The notes beneath the pieces are model-generated. The model searched no databases. It worked only from the letters and a program-made list of their open reading frames with translations, and was not told where the DNA came from. A DNA stretch of 64,000 nucleotides from Erythrobacter sp. SG61-1L (GTDB lineage: Bacteria; Pseudomonadota; Alphaproteobacteria; Sphingomonadales; Sphingomonadaceae). Position numbers and translations under genes: made by a program. Below, in pieces: positions 53,666 to 62,619 of the stretch (position 1 is the first letter of the stretch; each line of letters starts with the position of its first letter). The DNA is taken from contig NZ_JXQC01000003.1 in NCBI RefSeq assembly GCF_001305965.1, forward strand, positions 2,380,861 through 2,444,860, given 5' to 3'.

Positions 53666-54697
53666 TTACTTGCCGGCGCCGAACAGGCCCCCTTGCACCC
53701 CGCCCGCCGGGGGAGTGATTCCCAAATGCGCCCAGCCCCGATCATTGAGCACACGCCCGCGTGCCGTACGGGCAAGCAGGCCCAGCTGGATCAGGTAAGG
53801 CTCCACCACTTCCTCCACCGTATCGCGTGGTTCGGCGAGGCCTGCGGCCAGCGTTTCGACGCCCACCGGGCCGCCCTTGTAGATATCCGCGATCATGGTG
53901 AGATAGCGCCGATCCATTGCGTCCAGCCCCAGCGCATCCACTTCCAGCCGGGTCAGCGCCTCGTCCGCGACCTTGGCGGTCACCACGGGCGAGCCGAGCA
54001 CATGGGCGAAATCGCGCACCCGCCGCAGCAGGCGCCCCGCCACACGCGGCGTGCCGCGTGCGCGCCGGGCGATCTCGCGCGCGCCTTCGCTGTCCATTTC
54101 CACCGAAAGCAGCTTCGCGCCCCGGCGCACGACCAGTTCCAGCTCCGCCTCGGTGTAGAATTGCAGCCGCACCGGGATGCCGAACCGGTCCCGCAAAGGC
54201 GTAGTCAGCAGGCCCTGCCGCGTGGTCGCGCCGATCAGGGTGAAAGGCGCAAGGTCGATCCGCACGGAACGGGCAGACGGCCCCTCGCCAATGATCAGGT
54301 CCAGCGCGCGATCTTCCATCGCGGGATAGAGCACTTCCTCCACCACCGGATTGAGGCGATGGATCTCGTCGATGAACAGCACATCGCCTGGTTCAAGATT
54401 GGTCAGCAGCGCGGCCAGATCGCCGGACTTGGCGATGACCGGTCCGCTGGTGGCGCGAAAGCCCACGCCAAGTTCCTTGGCCACGATCTGCGCCAGCGTG
54501 GTCTTGCCGAGGCCCGGCGGGCCATGGAACAGCACATGGTCCATCGCCTCCCGGCGCGACTTCGCGCTTTCGATGAACACCCGCAGATTATCCCGCGCCG
54601 CCTCCTGCCCGATGAATTCGGCAAGCGACTTGGGCCGCAGCGCCGCGTCCTGATCCTCCGGCTGGCGCTGGGGGGAGAGGGTTGGGTTAGTGGTCAT
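53666..54697 (-). CDS. ruvB: Holliday junction branch migration ATPase RuvB
   Basis: 343 residues. Hexameric AAA+ motor of RuvABC. Walker [10 protein letters not shown] (59-67), Walker [12 protein letters not shown] (about 107), sensor 1 GATTRQG, and the RuvB arginine-finger region TPLRDRFGI are all present. The C-terminal winged-helix domain follows, with [10 protein letters not shown]. Its ATG overlaps the parE stop by four bases, so it is translationally coupled to a toxin gene. ruvA lies upstream on the same strand with three genes between. Confidence 0.98.
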   Translation of the reverse strand: MTTNPTLSPQRQPEDQDAALRPKSLAEFIGQEAARDNLRVFIESAKSRREAMDHVLFHGPPGLGKTTLAQIVAKELGVGFRATSGPVIAKSGDLAALLTNLEPGDVLFIDEIHRLNPVVEEVLYPAMEDRALDLIIGEGPSARSVRIDLAPFTLIGATTRQGLLTTPLRDRFGIPVRLQFYTEAELELVVRRGAKLLSVEMDSEGAREIARRARGTPRVAGRLLRRVRDFAHVLGSPVVTAKVADEALTRLEVDALGLDAMDRRYLTMIADIYKGGPVGVETLAAGLAEPRDTVEEVVEPYLIQLGLLARTARGRVLNDRGWAHLGITPPAGGVQGGLFGAGK

Positions 54698-54990
54698 CGC
54701 CTCAAATGCCTGCGGCTGTCCTGAGCATGATGAAGGATGCGCACGACAAGCAGGCCACCCTCATCCAGCCGGTAGAAAATCCTATGACGCCGGTGAATCA
54801 GACACCGCATACCTATTCCCAGCCTCGGCCTTGCCTCACCAAGTTCCGGGTGCCCGCAAAGCAGGTCAAACGCTTTGGCAAAGCTGCGGGAATAGGCATC
54901 GGCCACATCGTCGCCAAATTGGCGCGCGCCATATTCGTCGATGGAGGCAAGATCGGCGCGGGCAGCAACCGACAGTCTCAGCTCAACCAC
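54694..54990 (-). CDS. ParE/RelE superfamily toxin
   Basis: 98 residues from a GTG at 54990 (a TTG at 55011 would add 7). RelE/ParE-fold toxin; ParE toxins poison DNA gyrase. Typical ParE fold marks are [20 protein letters not shown] at the start and [22 protein letters not shown] near the end, with the Arg/Tyr-rich C-terminal strand. It overlaps parD by 8 bases (GTGGTTGA) and runs into ruvB. Gyrase targeting is inferred from family only. Confidence 0.85.
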   Translation of the reverse strand: MVELRLSVAARADLASIDEYGARQFGDDVADAYSRSFAKAFDLLCGHPELGEARPRLGIGMRCLIHRRHRIFYRLDEGGLLVVRILHHAQDSRRHLRR

Positions 54991-55234
54991 GCCCAGCGCG
55001 CCGCTGGGCAATGATCTGCTCGATCACATCCTTCGGATCCGCATCGACGACGCCAGAGGCAAGCCCCTCGTCGATCATCGCGCGCAGCCATTCGGCCTCC
55101 TCCTCCGCCGCCTCCTGATCGCGCCGGACGAGATCGCGGACATAATCCGCCGCATCGGCATAGCGCCCTTCGGCCAGCCGCATGTCGATCCATCGCCGAA
55201 GCTCGGGGGGAAAGTCGAAGCTCAATTCGCCCAT
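54983..55234 (-). CDS. ParD-like type II antitoxin
   Basis: 83 residues from the ATG at 55234. N-terminal ribbon-helix-helix DNA-binding segment (FDFPPELRRWIDMRLAEGRY) and a helical C-terminal toxin-neutralising tail (AEEEAEWLRAMIDEGLASG) match the ParD/CopG group. Antitoxin-before-toxin order and overlap support a working TA module, and its own promoter would lie in the 61-bp gap after the TonB-like gene. In-frame longer readings to 55336 are unlikely. Confidence 0.87.
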   Translation of the reverse strand: MGELSFDFPPELRRWIDMRLAEGRYADAADYVRDLVRRDQEAAEEEAEWLRAMIDEGLASGVVDADPKDVIEQIIAQRRAGRG

Positions 55235-55295
55235 GGCCTGACTATATGTCCTTTCGCGGGCCGTTCCAAGCGGCGAGGGAACAGGCTTTCCCGTA

Positions 55296-55988
55296 CTAGC
55301 CCGCATACACGACCGTGTGCGAATAGCTGCCCTCAATCGGGTTGCCTGCGCGATCTCTCGCGGGCTTGAATTTCAACCCAGAGACCATCAGCAGCCCGCA
55401 GGTATACTGATCCAGTTCCTCAATACCGCTGCTCTCTGCGACATCACAGCCTGCGATATCGCCCTCCCTGCTCACTACAATTTTGAAACCTACTCGCCCG
55501 GATTGCTTGGGCCGTGGCATCCCCTTGGGCCGTTTGGATGGAGTAAACAACTCGGCCAGCTTCACTTGTCCGACCGTGGCTCTAGCGGCGAGGTAAGGTC
55601 TGAATTCACCAAACTCTTCCGTCGAACAGGAGAAGACATGCTCATCCTCGAAATCCGTCCCGATCCCGCGCCGATCACTGATCTGCATGTTTCCAAGATC
55701 ATAGATGAGGAGCTTGTCCCCCAGCCCTCGATCCTCCACGTCCCCGAGCACAATTCCGGCCTCATCTGTCCTGACAATCAATTCGACAGTCGAGCACTGC
55801 TGCTCGCACCATCGGCCAGTGGCCGGGTCGATCTGGAAATGGCGAGGATCAACTCCGCGCCGAACCTGGCCATTCTCATCGACCATTGCGCATTCGAGAT
55901 CAAATGCCTCCGCATGAGCGGCACTTCCTATCAGAAGTGAACCACAGGCAATTCCGATGGACAGAAATTGAAAAGCACATTGCACCAT
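55296..55988 (-). CDS. Secreted protein with C-terminal TonB-like domain
   Basis: 230 residues. Signal peptide about 1-26 (ending ...AAHAEA). The N-terminal half is Cys-containing (LECAMV; WCEQQCSTVEL) and unrecognised. The last 80 residues (GRVGFKIVVSREGDIAGCDV; LKFKPARDRAGNPI) match the beta-alpha-beta TonB C-terminal fold. It lacks a membrane-spanning N-terminus and Pro-rich linker, so it is not a standard TonB energy transducer. The ATG overlaps the ruvA stop (TGATG), and it has several cysteine pairs, possibly disulphides. Confidence 0.75.
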   Translation of the reverse strand: MVQCAFQFLSIGIACGSLLIGSAAHAEAFDLECAMVDENGQVRRGVDPRHFQIDPATGRWCEQQCSTVELIVRTDEAGIVLGDVEDRGLGDKLLIYDLGNMQISDRRGIGTDFEDEHVFSCSTEEFGEFRPYLAARATVGQVKLAELFTPSKRPKGMPRPKQSGRVGFKIVVSREGDIAGCDVAESSGIEELDQYTCGLLMVSGLKFKPARDRAGNPIEGSYSHTVVYAG

Positions 55989-56596
55989 CACCCCGCCGCC
56001 CTCTTCAACGCAACGCGCACCAGATCGTTCAGCCCGGCACCCTCGCCCAGTTCGCCCACCGCATGGGCAACCGCGCTGGCTGCCACGGCGGGCTTGAACC
56101 CAAGGTTCTGCAAGGCCGAAACCGCGTCCGCGCTCACCGAACCGGCCGGAGCCGCAACCACGCCCAGCGTGACGCCGCCCGAGCCGCCGGGCATTCCGCC
56201 CGCCTTGTCCTTCAGTTCATTGACGATGCGGCCCGCCAGTTTCGGCCCCACGCCATTGGCGCGTGCGACCTGTGCGGCATCGCCATTGGCGCAGGCATTG
56301 CGCAATTCCTCGATGGAAAGTGCCGAGAGGATCGCCAGTGCCACCTTGCTGCCCACGCCCTGCACCAGGGTCAGCAGCCGGAACCAGTCCCGCTCCGCAC
56401 TGGTGGCGAAGCCGAGCAGGCGCATGTCGTTTTCGCTCACCTGCAGATCGGTGAAGATGGTGACGCCCTCGCCCTTCTCTCCCAGTGCGCTGAGCGTCTT
56501 GGCTGAGCAATGGACGAGATAGCCCACGCCCTGGACGTCGATTATCGCCCAGTCGGTTCCGGTTTCGTCCAGCAGGCCGCGTAGCTTCGCAATCAT
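55988..56596 (-). CDS. ruvA: Holliday junction branch migration protein RuvA
   Basis: 202 residues from the ATG at 56596. It binds four-way junctions and directs RuvB. Domain I starts [15 protein letters not shown] and includes GVGYLVHCS. The two helix-hairpin-helix motifs are in [17 protein letters not shown] and [18 protein letters not shown]. The flexible linker (about 138-150, GGMPGGSGG) and domain III ([13 protein letters not shown]) follow. No ruvC is next to it in this window. Divergent from aroC. Confidence 0.97.
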   Translation of the reverse strand: MIAKLRGLLDETGTDWAIIDVQGVGYLVHCSAKTLSALGEKGEGVTIFTDLQVSENDMRLLGFATSAERDWFRLLTLVQGVGSKVALAILSALSIEELRNACANGDAAQVARANGVGPKLAGRIVNELKDKAGGMPGGSGGVTLGVVAAPAGSVSADAVSALQNLGFKPAVAASAVAHAVGELGEGAGLNDLVRVALKRAAG

Positions 56597-56707
56597 GTTT
56601 TGTTCCTGCCTGAAACCAGGGCACATGGCTAGTGCCGGTGCTTGCTTATCGTCCTCGCATTTGCGGGGTGTGGACATGTTGGGAATTTCCGACAATAGCC
56701 CCATGCC

Positions 56708-57772
56708 ATGAGCTTCAACACTTTCGGCCGCGTATTCCGCTTCACCACCTGGGGGGAAAGCCATGGCCCCGCTCTGGGCGCCGTGGTTGACGGCTGCCCT
56801 CCGGGGCTGGCGCTGGACGAGGCGTGGATTCAGCCCTTCCTCGATGCGCGCAAGCCGGGCACGTCCAAGTTCACCACCCAGCGGCGTGAGGCCGATGAGG
56901 TAAAGATCCTGTCCGGCGTGTTCGAGGGCAAGACCACCGGCACGCCGATCAGCCTGATGATCGAGAATACCGATCAACGCTCGAAGGACTATTCGGAAGT
57001 CGCCAAGGCATACCGCCCAGGCCATGCCGATTATGCCTATGACGCAAAATACGGCTTCCGCGACTATCGCGGCGGCGGCCGTTCCAGCGCGCGCGAAACC
57101 GCGGCGCGCGTGGCAGCAGGCGCGGTGGCGCGGCTGGCGATCCCGGAAGTGACGATCCTGGCCTATGTCAGCGAAATCGGCGGGGACCGGATCGAGAGCT
57201 TCGACGCGGGCGAAATCCGCAATAATCCCTTCTTCTGCCCCGATCCCGCCGCCGCCGCGCGCTGGGAAAAGCTGGTGGACGATGCACGGCTTGCCGGATC
57301 GTCGCTCGGCGCGGTGGTGGAATGCGTGGCCACGGACGTTCCCGCAGGCTGGGGCGCGCCGCTTTACGGCAAGCTGGATGCAGACCTTGCCGCCGCCATG
57401 ATGGGCATCAATGCGGTGAAGGGCGTGGAAATCGGCGAAGGCTTCAACGCGGCGCGCCTGCGCGGCGAGGAAAATGCCGATCCGATGCGCCCCGGCGCCC
57501 ATGGCTCGCCGGAATTCGACGCAAACCATGCAGGCGGCATCGCCGGCGGCATTTCCACCGGCCAGCCGGTGGTGGTACGCGTGGCCTTCAAGCCCACCAG
57601 CTCGATCCTGATCCCCCAGCCGACCATCACGCGCGATGGGGAAGCGACGCAACTGGCCACCAAGGGCCGCCATGACCCTTGCGTGGGCATTCGCGGCGTG
57701 CCGGTAGTGGAAGCGATGATGGCGCTGGTTCTGGCGGACCACAAGCTGCTCCACAGGGCGCAGGTGGGGTGA
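56708..57772 (+). CDS. aroC: Chorismate synthase
   Basis: 354 residues. Last shikimate-pathway enzyme, making chorismate with reduced FMN as cofactor. Signature segments: [60 protein letters not shown] and [20 protein letters not shown]. Length is typical. The ATG at 56708 is 111 bp from the divergent ruvA start. Confidence 0.98.
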   Translation: MSFNTFGRVFRFTTWGESHGPALGAVVDGCPPGLALDEAWIQPFLDARKPGTSKFTTQRREADEVKILSGVFEGKTTGTPISLMIENTDQRSKDYSEVAKAYRPGHADYAYDAKYGFRDYRGGGRSSARETAARVAAGAVARLAIPEVTILAYVSEIGGDRIESFDAGEIRNNPFFCPDPAAAARWEKLVDDARLAGSSLGAVVECVATDVPAGWGAPLYGKLDADLAAAMMGINAVKGVEIGEGFNAARLRGEENADPMRPGAHGSPEFDANHAGGIAGGISTGQPVVVRVAFKPTSSILIPQPTITRDGEATQLATKGRHDPCVGIRGVPVVEAMMALVLADHKLLHRAQVG

Positions 57773-57935
57773 TCCGGAGGGCAGGCACAGCCTCGCCCTC
57801 TTATCAATGATTCCGATCAATCTCGTGTGATTGATTTATTCTATCAAACCAATCGGACTCTTTTGTTTGGCAGATGAGGTGCGCGCCCCTATCTCGGCGT
57901 CACTGAGTTTCATCCCAGACAAACGGAGCAGATTG

Positions 57936-58502
57936 ATGGGTATCATCGGCAGCGAAATCAAGCCGTTCAACGCCACCGCCTTCCAGGCCGGCAAGGACTT
58001 CTTCCAGGTCACCGACGCCGACGTGAAGGGCAAATGGTCGGTGTTCTTCTTCTACCCGGCGGACTTCACCTTCGTGTGCCCGACCGAGCTGGAAGACATG
58101 GCCGACCAGTATGACGAGCTCTCGAAGCTCGGCGTCGAAGTCTATGCCGTCTCCACCGACACGCATTTCAGCCACAAGGCCTGGCATGACAGCTCGCCGG
58201 CCATCAGCAAGATCAAGTTCCCGATGCTGGGCGACCAGCTGCACACGATCTCGAAGAACTTCGGCGTGCTGCGCGAGGAACAGGGCCTGGCCGATCGCGG
58301 CACCTTCGTGGTCGATCCCGATGGCGTGATCCAGGTGATGGAAGTGACCTGCGAAGGCGTGGGCCGCAATGCTGTCGAACTCGTCCGCAAGATCAAGGCC
58401 GCGCAGTATGTCCGCTCGCACCCCGGCCAGGTCTGCCCGGCCAAGTGGGAAGAAGGCAGCGAAACGCTGGCTCCCTCGCTCGACCTCGTCGGCAAGATCT
58501 AA
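57936..58502 (+). CDS. ahpC: Alkyl hydroperoxide reductase subunit C (peroxiredoxin)
   Basis: 188 residues from the ATG at 57936. Typical 2-Cys peroxiredoxin reducing H2O2, organic hydroperoxides and peroxynitrite. Peroxidatic C48 in [16 protein letters not shown] and resolving C167 in [10 protein letters not shown] are present. The C-terminal [18 protein letters not shown] is the AhpC tail. The upstream 160 bp carry an AT-rich GATTGATTTATTCTATCA stretch that may be an OxyR-type region (weak). ahpF follows after a strong hairpin that probably attenuates read-through. Confidence 0.97.
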   Translation: MGIIGSEIKPFNATAFQAGKDFFQVTDADVKGKWSVFFFYPADFTFVCPTELEDMADQYDELSKLGVEVYAVSTDTHFSHKAWHDSSPAISKIKFPMLGDQLHTISKNFGVLREEQGLADRGTFVVDPDGVIQVMEVTCEGVGRNAVELVRKIKAAQYVRSHPGQVCPAKWEEGSETLAPSLDLVGKI

Positions 58503-58533
58503 CACCCTCGAGCCCGTGTAAACGGGACGCATG

Positions 58534-58578
58534 AGCGGCTCGGGGCGTTCCCTCCGCCCCGGGCCGCTTTTGTTTTCA
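58534..58578 (+). terminator. Hairpin between ahpC and ahpF
   Basis: GCGGCTCGGGGCG pairs with CGCCCCGGGCCGC (one mismatch) around TTCCCTC and is followed by TTTTGTTTTC. It may reduce ahpF expression relative to ahpC by partial termination. Confidence 0.7.
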
Positions 58579-58609
58579 AGAGATCCGAATTCCCAAAGGA
58601 ACCCAACTC

Positions 58610-60199
58610 ATGCTCGACGCCAATCTGACGCAGCAGCTCAAGACCTACCTTGCGAATCTGCGCGAGCCGATTGAGCTCGTCGCCTCGCTTGGTGACGATG
58701 CCAAATCCGCCCAGACCCGCGAATTGCTGAACGAAATCGCCGCCCTGTCCGACAAGGTGAGCGCCAGCTTCGACGGCAGCGATGCCCGCAAGCCCAGCTT
58801 CGCGATCATCCGCGCTTCCGATCCCAGCCGTCAGGTGCGCTTTGCCGGCCTGCCCATGGGCCACGAATTCACCTCGCTGGTGCTGGCCCTGCTGTGGGCC
58901 GGTGGCCACCCGCCAAAGGTGGAGCAGGACGTGCTCGACCAGATCGCGGCGCTGGACGGCGATTACAATTTCGAAATGTACTTCTCGCTCTCCTGCCACA
59001 ACTGCCCGGATGTGGTGCAGGCGCTGACGCTGATGGCGCTGACCAATCCGCGCGTGAAAGCCACGCTGATCGAAGGCGGCACCTTCCAGGCCGAAGTGGA
59101 TGCCCGCAACGTGCTCGCCGTGCCCGCGACCTTCCTCAACGGGGAAATGTTCGCCAGCGGCAAGATGGGCGTTGAGGAAATCATCGCCAAGCTCGACAGC
59201 AATGCCGATGCCAAGGCGGCGGCCAAGATTGCCGACAAGAAGCCGTTCGAAGTGCTGGTGGTGGGCGGCGGCCCGGCCGGCGCCTCGGCCGCGATCTACA
59301 CCGCGCGCAAGGGTTTCAGCACCGGCATCGCGGCGGAGCGCTTCGGCGGGCAGGTGCTCGACACCATGGGGATCGAGAACTTCATCTCCGTGCCCTACAC
59401 CGAAGGGCCGAAGCTGGGCGCCGCGCTGGAGGCTCACGTCAAGGAATACGATATCGACGTGATGAACCTGCAACTGGCCGAAAAGCTGATCCCGGCCAAG
59501 GTGCCCGGCGGCTATCACGAAGTGGTGCTGAAGAACGGCGCTTCGCTCAAGGCCCGTGCGGTGGTGCTCACCACCGGGGCGCGCTGGCGCAATCTGGGCG
59601 TTCCGGGCGAGTTCGAATATCGCAACCGGGGCGTGGCCTATTGTCCGCACTGCGACGGCCCCCTGTTCAAGGGCAAGCGCGTGGCAGTGATCGGCGGCGG
59701 CAATTCCGGCGTCGAGGCGGCGATCGATCTGGCCAATATCGTGGGCCATGTCACGCTGATCGAATTCGACAGCCAGCTGCGTGCCGACCAGGTGCTGCAG
59801 GACAAGCTGCGCAGCATGCCCAATGTCACCATCCACACTTCGGCCCAGACCACCGAAGTGACCGGTGATGGCGAGCGTGTGAACGGCCTTGTCTACAAGG
59901 ACCGCGAGAGCGGCGAGGAAAAGAAGGTCGAGCTGGAAGGCGTGTTCGTCCAGATCGGGCTGGTGCCCAACAGCGAATGGCTGAAGGATTCGGGCGTCGA
60001 GCTTTCCCCGCGCGGCGAAATCGTGATCGACGACAAGGCGGCCACCAACCTGCCCGGCATCTTCGCCGCGGGCGATGTGACCACCGTGCCGTACAAGCAG
60101 ATCATCATCTCGATGGGCGAAGGCGCCAAGGCGGCCCTCAGCGCCTTCGACTACATCATCCGCACAGCTCCGGCGGAAGACGTGGCCGAGGCAGCCTGA
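58610..60199 (+). CDS. ahpF: Alkyl hydroperoxide reductase subunit F
   Basis: 529 residues. Flavin disulphide reductase that recharges AhpC. The N-terminal double thioredoxin-like domain (1-200) has SCHNCPD. The FAD domain begins [20 protein letters not shown]. The active pair is in [13 protein letters not shown] and the NAD(P)H loop in [16 protein letters not shown]. The C-terminal [20 protein letters not shown] is the FAD signature. Length matches AhpF. Confidence 0.97.
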   Translation: MLDANLTQQLKTYLANLREPIELVASLGDDAKSAQTRELLNEIAALSDKVSASFDGSDARKPSFAIIRASDPSRQVRFAGLPMGHEFTSLVLALLWAGGHPPKVEQDVLDQIAALDGDYNFEMYFSLSCHNCPDVVQALTLMALTNPRVKATLIEGGTFQAEVDARNVLAVPATFLNGEMFASGKMGVEEIIAKLDSNADAKAAAKIADKKPFEVLVVGGGPAGASAAIYTARKGFSTGIAAERFGGQVLDTMGIENFISVPYTEGPKLGAALEAHVKEYDIDVMNLQLAEKLIPAKVPGGYHEVVLKNGASLKARAVVLTTGARWRNLGVPGEFEYRNRGVAYCPHCDGPLFKGKRVAVIGGGNSGVEAAIDLANIVGHVTLIEFDSQLRADQVLQDKLRSMPNVTIHTSAQTTEVTGDGERVNGLVYKDRESGEEKKVELEGVFVQIGLVPNSEWLKDSGVELSPRGEIVIDDKAATNLPGIFAAGDVTTVPYKQIIISMGEGAKAALSAFDYIIRTAPAEDVAEAA

Positions 60200-60284
60200 C
60201 ACCCTTCAAGCGATGATGCGCAAGGCGGGCGGGGACCGGAAGGTTCCCGCCCGTTTGCTTTGGCGGCCATGCCTCGCTGACGGT

Positions 60285-61889
60285 TCAGAAAGGCTCCGCC
60301 CAAACCGGAATCCGCAGCACGAAGCATGCCCCCTGCCCGCCCTCGGCCAGTTCGAGCGAGCCACGGCTGTTCTGCACCAGCGCGCGCGCAATGGGCAGGC
60401 CAAGCCCGGTTCCCCCTTCGCCGCGCCTGGAAGTGAAGAACGGGTCGAAAATCCGCTCCCGATCCGCGACGGGGATGCCCGGCCCATCATCCTGCAAGAC
60501 CACGACCCCTTCTCCACCTGACGCTTTGGCCGAGATGGAAAGGTGCGATGCCCCTGCCTGCCGGGCATTTTCGATCAAAGTGGTCAGCACCGTTTCCAGC
60601 GCCGCGCCTTCCATCGCCAGCGGAGGCATATCCGGGGGCACATCCACCGTCACCGCGAAGGAAGCCCCGGCCAGTCCGTCTGCCAGCCGCGCAAGGATCG
60701 GTGCCAGGCTGGCCGGTTCCTGCACATCGCCGCCGCGCATGTCGGCCTGCGCCAGTTCCATCAGGCGGCTGACCAGCCGGGAAAGCCGGTCTGCATCGCC
60801 CGCCATATTGGCAAGGAAACGCTCCCGCTCCTGCCCCGTCATGCTCCCGCCGTGATCCTGCAGCAGTTCGATCCCGCCCCGCAGCCCGGCAAGCGGCGTC
60901 TTGAATTCGTGGCTGAGCGATGCTGCGAAATCTCGCAGATAGCGGGACCGGCGGGCAATGCTGGCCGCCATGGCTTCAAAATCGTCATAGAGGCTGCGAA
61001 TCTCGCGCACTTCCAGCGTGGGGCGGCGGGGTTCGACCTGCGCGCCCGAGGCAAGCGAGCGCGCAGCCTCGCTCAATTTCTCGACCGGGCGCACGATGGC
61101 CCGCGCGAGAATGGAGGTAAGAGCAATCAGCAACAGGAAGATCGCCAGCGTCCCCGCCGCGATCTTGCCCGCATCCTCCCACATCCCGCGAAACAGCGCC
61201 GCCGGGCTGCGCGAAACCAGCACAGCGCCAACAGGCTTGCCACCGACCATGATGGGCCGCGCCTGATGCAGCCGAATGGAGGTGGCCCGGCTGACCCATT
61301 CGAGCGGCGAGGAACGGCTATAGGCATCGTTATGGCGCAGCACGGTGACTGGCCTGCCAGACAAGGCGACACGCAGTTCCGGCAAGGCAGCAAGGCTACG
61401 CCCCGCCTCCCGCCCGTTCAGCACGATGCCATTGCGATCCAGCAGCACGATGGAGGCAAGTGTCGTGCGCTTGATTTCCGCCAGCGCCGGGGCAAGCCGT
61501 GCAGCCAGGGCCTGAGCCTCCAGGTCTGGCGGCCCGCTTGCAGGCAAGGCAGGCGGGCGGGACGGGAGCACCGGGGATGAGCGCAGGTCGATCTCGGTCG
61601 GCGACAGTTCATAACGCTCGCCATAAGTTGCACCGGACTGCGCCTGAACCGGCGGCGCGGAGGCCGCACTGGCGCCGGGCCAGAGCAAGGCCGCCATGGC
61701 CGCGATGGACGCCGCCTGCGCGGTCACCTCCGCCTCGGTGCGCCGGACCAGCGCATTTTCATAAACGCGCAGGCCCAGCGCGGCGAAGCCGGGAAGCGCC
61801 GCGACGAACAGCAAGGTGCCGAACAACACCCAGCGCAGCCGCATGACCGGCCAGAAGCGCCGCGCCAATGCGCGCAGCCGTTCGATCAC
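60285..61889 (-). CDS. Two-component sensor histidine kinase (HisKA type)
   Basis: 534 residues, GTG start at 61889 overlapping the response regulator stop (GTGA). Architecture: short cytoplasmic start, TM1 (about 18-40), a periplasmic region about 41-250 (with a Pro/Ala-rich stretch), TM2 (about 255-275), HAMP (RPVEKLSEAARSLASG), HisKA box with the phosphorylated His in FAASLSHEFKTPLAGL, and HATPase motifs (LTTLIENARQAGA; DDGPGIP; GEGGTGLGL). In E. coli CreC and similar kinases share this plan. Signal unknown. Convergent with ahpF. Confidence 0.92.
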   Translation of the reverse strand: MIERLRALARRFWPVMRLRWVLFGTLLFVAALPGFAALGLRVYENALVRRTEAEVTAQAASIAAMAALLWPGASAASAPPVQAQSGATYGERYELSPTEIDLRSSPVLPSRPPALPASGPPDLEAQALAARLAPALAEIKRTTLASIVLLDRNGIVLNGREAGRSLAALPELRVALSGRPVTVLRHNDAYSRSSPLEWVSRATSIRLHQARPIMVGGKPVGAVLVSRSPAALFRGMWEDAGKIAAGTLAIFLLLIALTSILARAIVRPVEKLSEAARSLASGAQVEPRRPTLEVREIRSLYDDFEAMAASIARRSRYLRDFAASLSHEFKTPLAGLRGGIELLQDHGGSMTGQERERFLANMAGDADRLSRLVSRLMELAQADMRGGDVQEPASLAPILARLADGLAGASFAVTVDVPPDMPPLAMEGAALETVLTTLIENARQAGASHLSISAKASGGEGVVVLQDDGPGIPVADRERIFDPFFTSRRGEGGTGLGLPIARALVQNSRGSLELAEGGQGACFVLRIPVWAEPF

Positions 61890-62608
61890 CCGCTGGCCCT
61901 CTCGCCGCCTAGACAGGCACCCAGCCGGTATCCGACGCCCGCCTTGGTCTCCACCAGATCGTGGCATCCGGCATCGGCGAATTTGCGGCGCAGATTGCGA
62001 ACGTGGCTGTCGATCGTGCGGTCGGTAATCGCAAAGCCCGGCCCGTGCAGCCGGTCGATCAGCTGATCGCGAGAAAAGATGCGCCCCGGCGTGGCGGCGA
62101 GCGTGCGCAGCAGGTTGAACTCGGTCACCGTCAGTTCCACCTCGCCGCCCTGCCAGCTTGCTGACCACGCATTGCCATCGAGCGCCAGCGCCCCGTGGCG
62201 GAGCAGCCCGGCCGCCGCATCCGCCGCGACCGGTGTCGATTGCCCGGCTGAACGGCGCAGGATCGCCGAGGCCCGCGCGACCACTTCGCGCGGGGAGAAG
62301 GGCTTCACCACGTAATCGTCACCGCCAAGCTCGATCCCCAGCACACGATCGATCTCGTCATCGCGGGATGACAGGAACAGGATCGGCACCTGCCCTTCCC
62401 CGCGCAGCCGGCGGCAGACCTCCAGCCCGTCCATGCGCGGCATGTTTATGTCCAGCACGATAAGGTCCGGCGCATGTTCGGCGGCAAGCGCAAGGGCTTC
62501 CTCCCCATCCCGCGCCTCGATCGATTCCATGCCTGCCTTGCCGAAGGCGAAGACGAGCACCTGGCGGATATGGGGGTCATCATCGACCAGAAGGACCGTT
62601 CGTGGCAT
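61886..62608 (-). CDS. OmpR-family response regulator
   Basis: 240 residues from the ATG at 62608. A GTG at 62623, which overlaps the upstream stop as GTGA behind GGGGGAA, is an equally reasonable start and adds 5 residues. The receiver domain has LLVDDDPHI, phosphoacceptor Asp in LIVLDINMPRMDGLEV, and the KPFSPREVVAR Lys. The C-terminal winged-helix DNA-binding domain ends with VETKAGVGYRLG. It is coupled to the following kinase and to the DUF4173 gene upstream. Confidence 0.95.
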   Translation of the reverse strand: MPRTVLLVDDDPHIRQVLVFAFGKAGMESIEARDGEEALALAAEHAPDLIVLDINMPRMDGLEVCRRLRGEGQVPILFLSSRDDEIDRVLGIELGGDDYVVKPFSPREVVARASAILRRSAGQSTPVAADAAAGLLRHGALALDGNAWSASWQGGEVELTVTEFNLLRTLAATPGRIFSRDQLIDRLHGPGFAITDRTIDSHVRNLRRKFADAGCHDLVETKAGVGYRLGACLGGERASG

Positions 62609-62619
62609 GGCAGCGTTCT

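Noticed and set aside
57800-57860. OxyR binding site upstream of ahpC
   Set aside because: The AT-rich GATTGATTTATTCTATCA stretch only loosely resembles the ATAG-N7-CTAT pattern. Mentioned in the ahpC entry but not annotated as a site.
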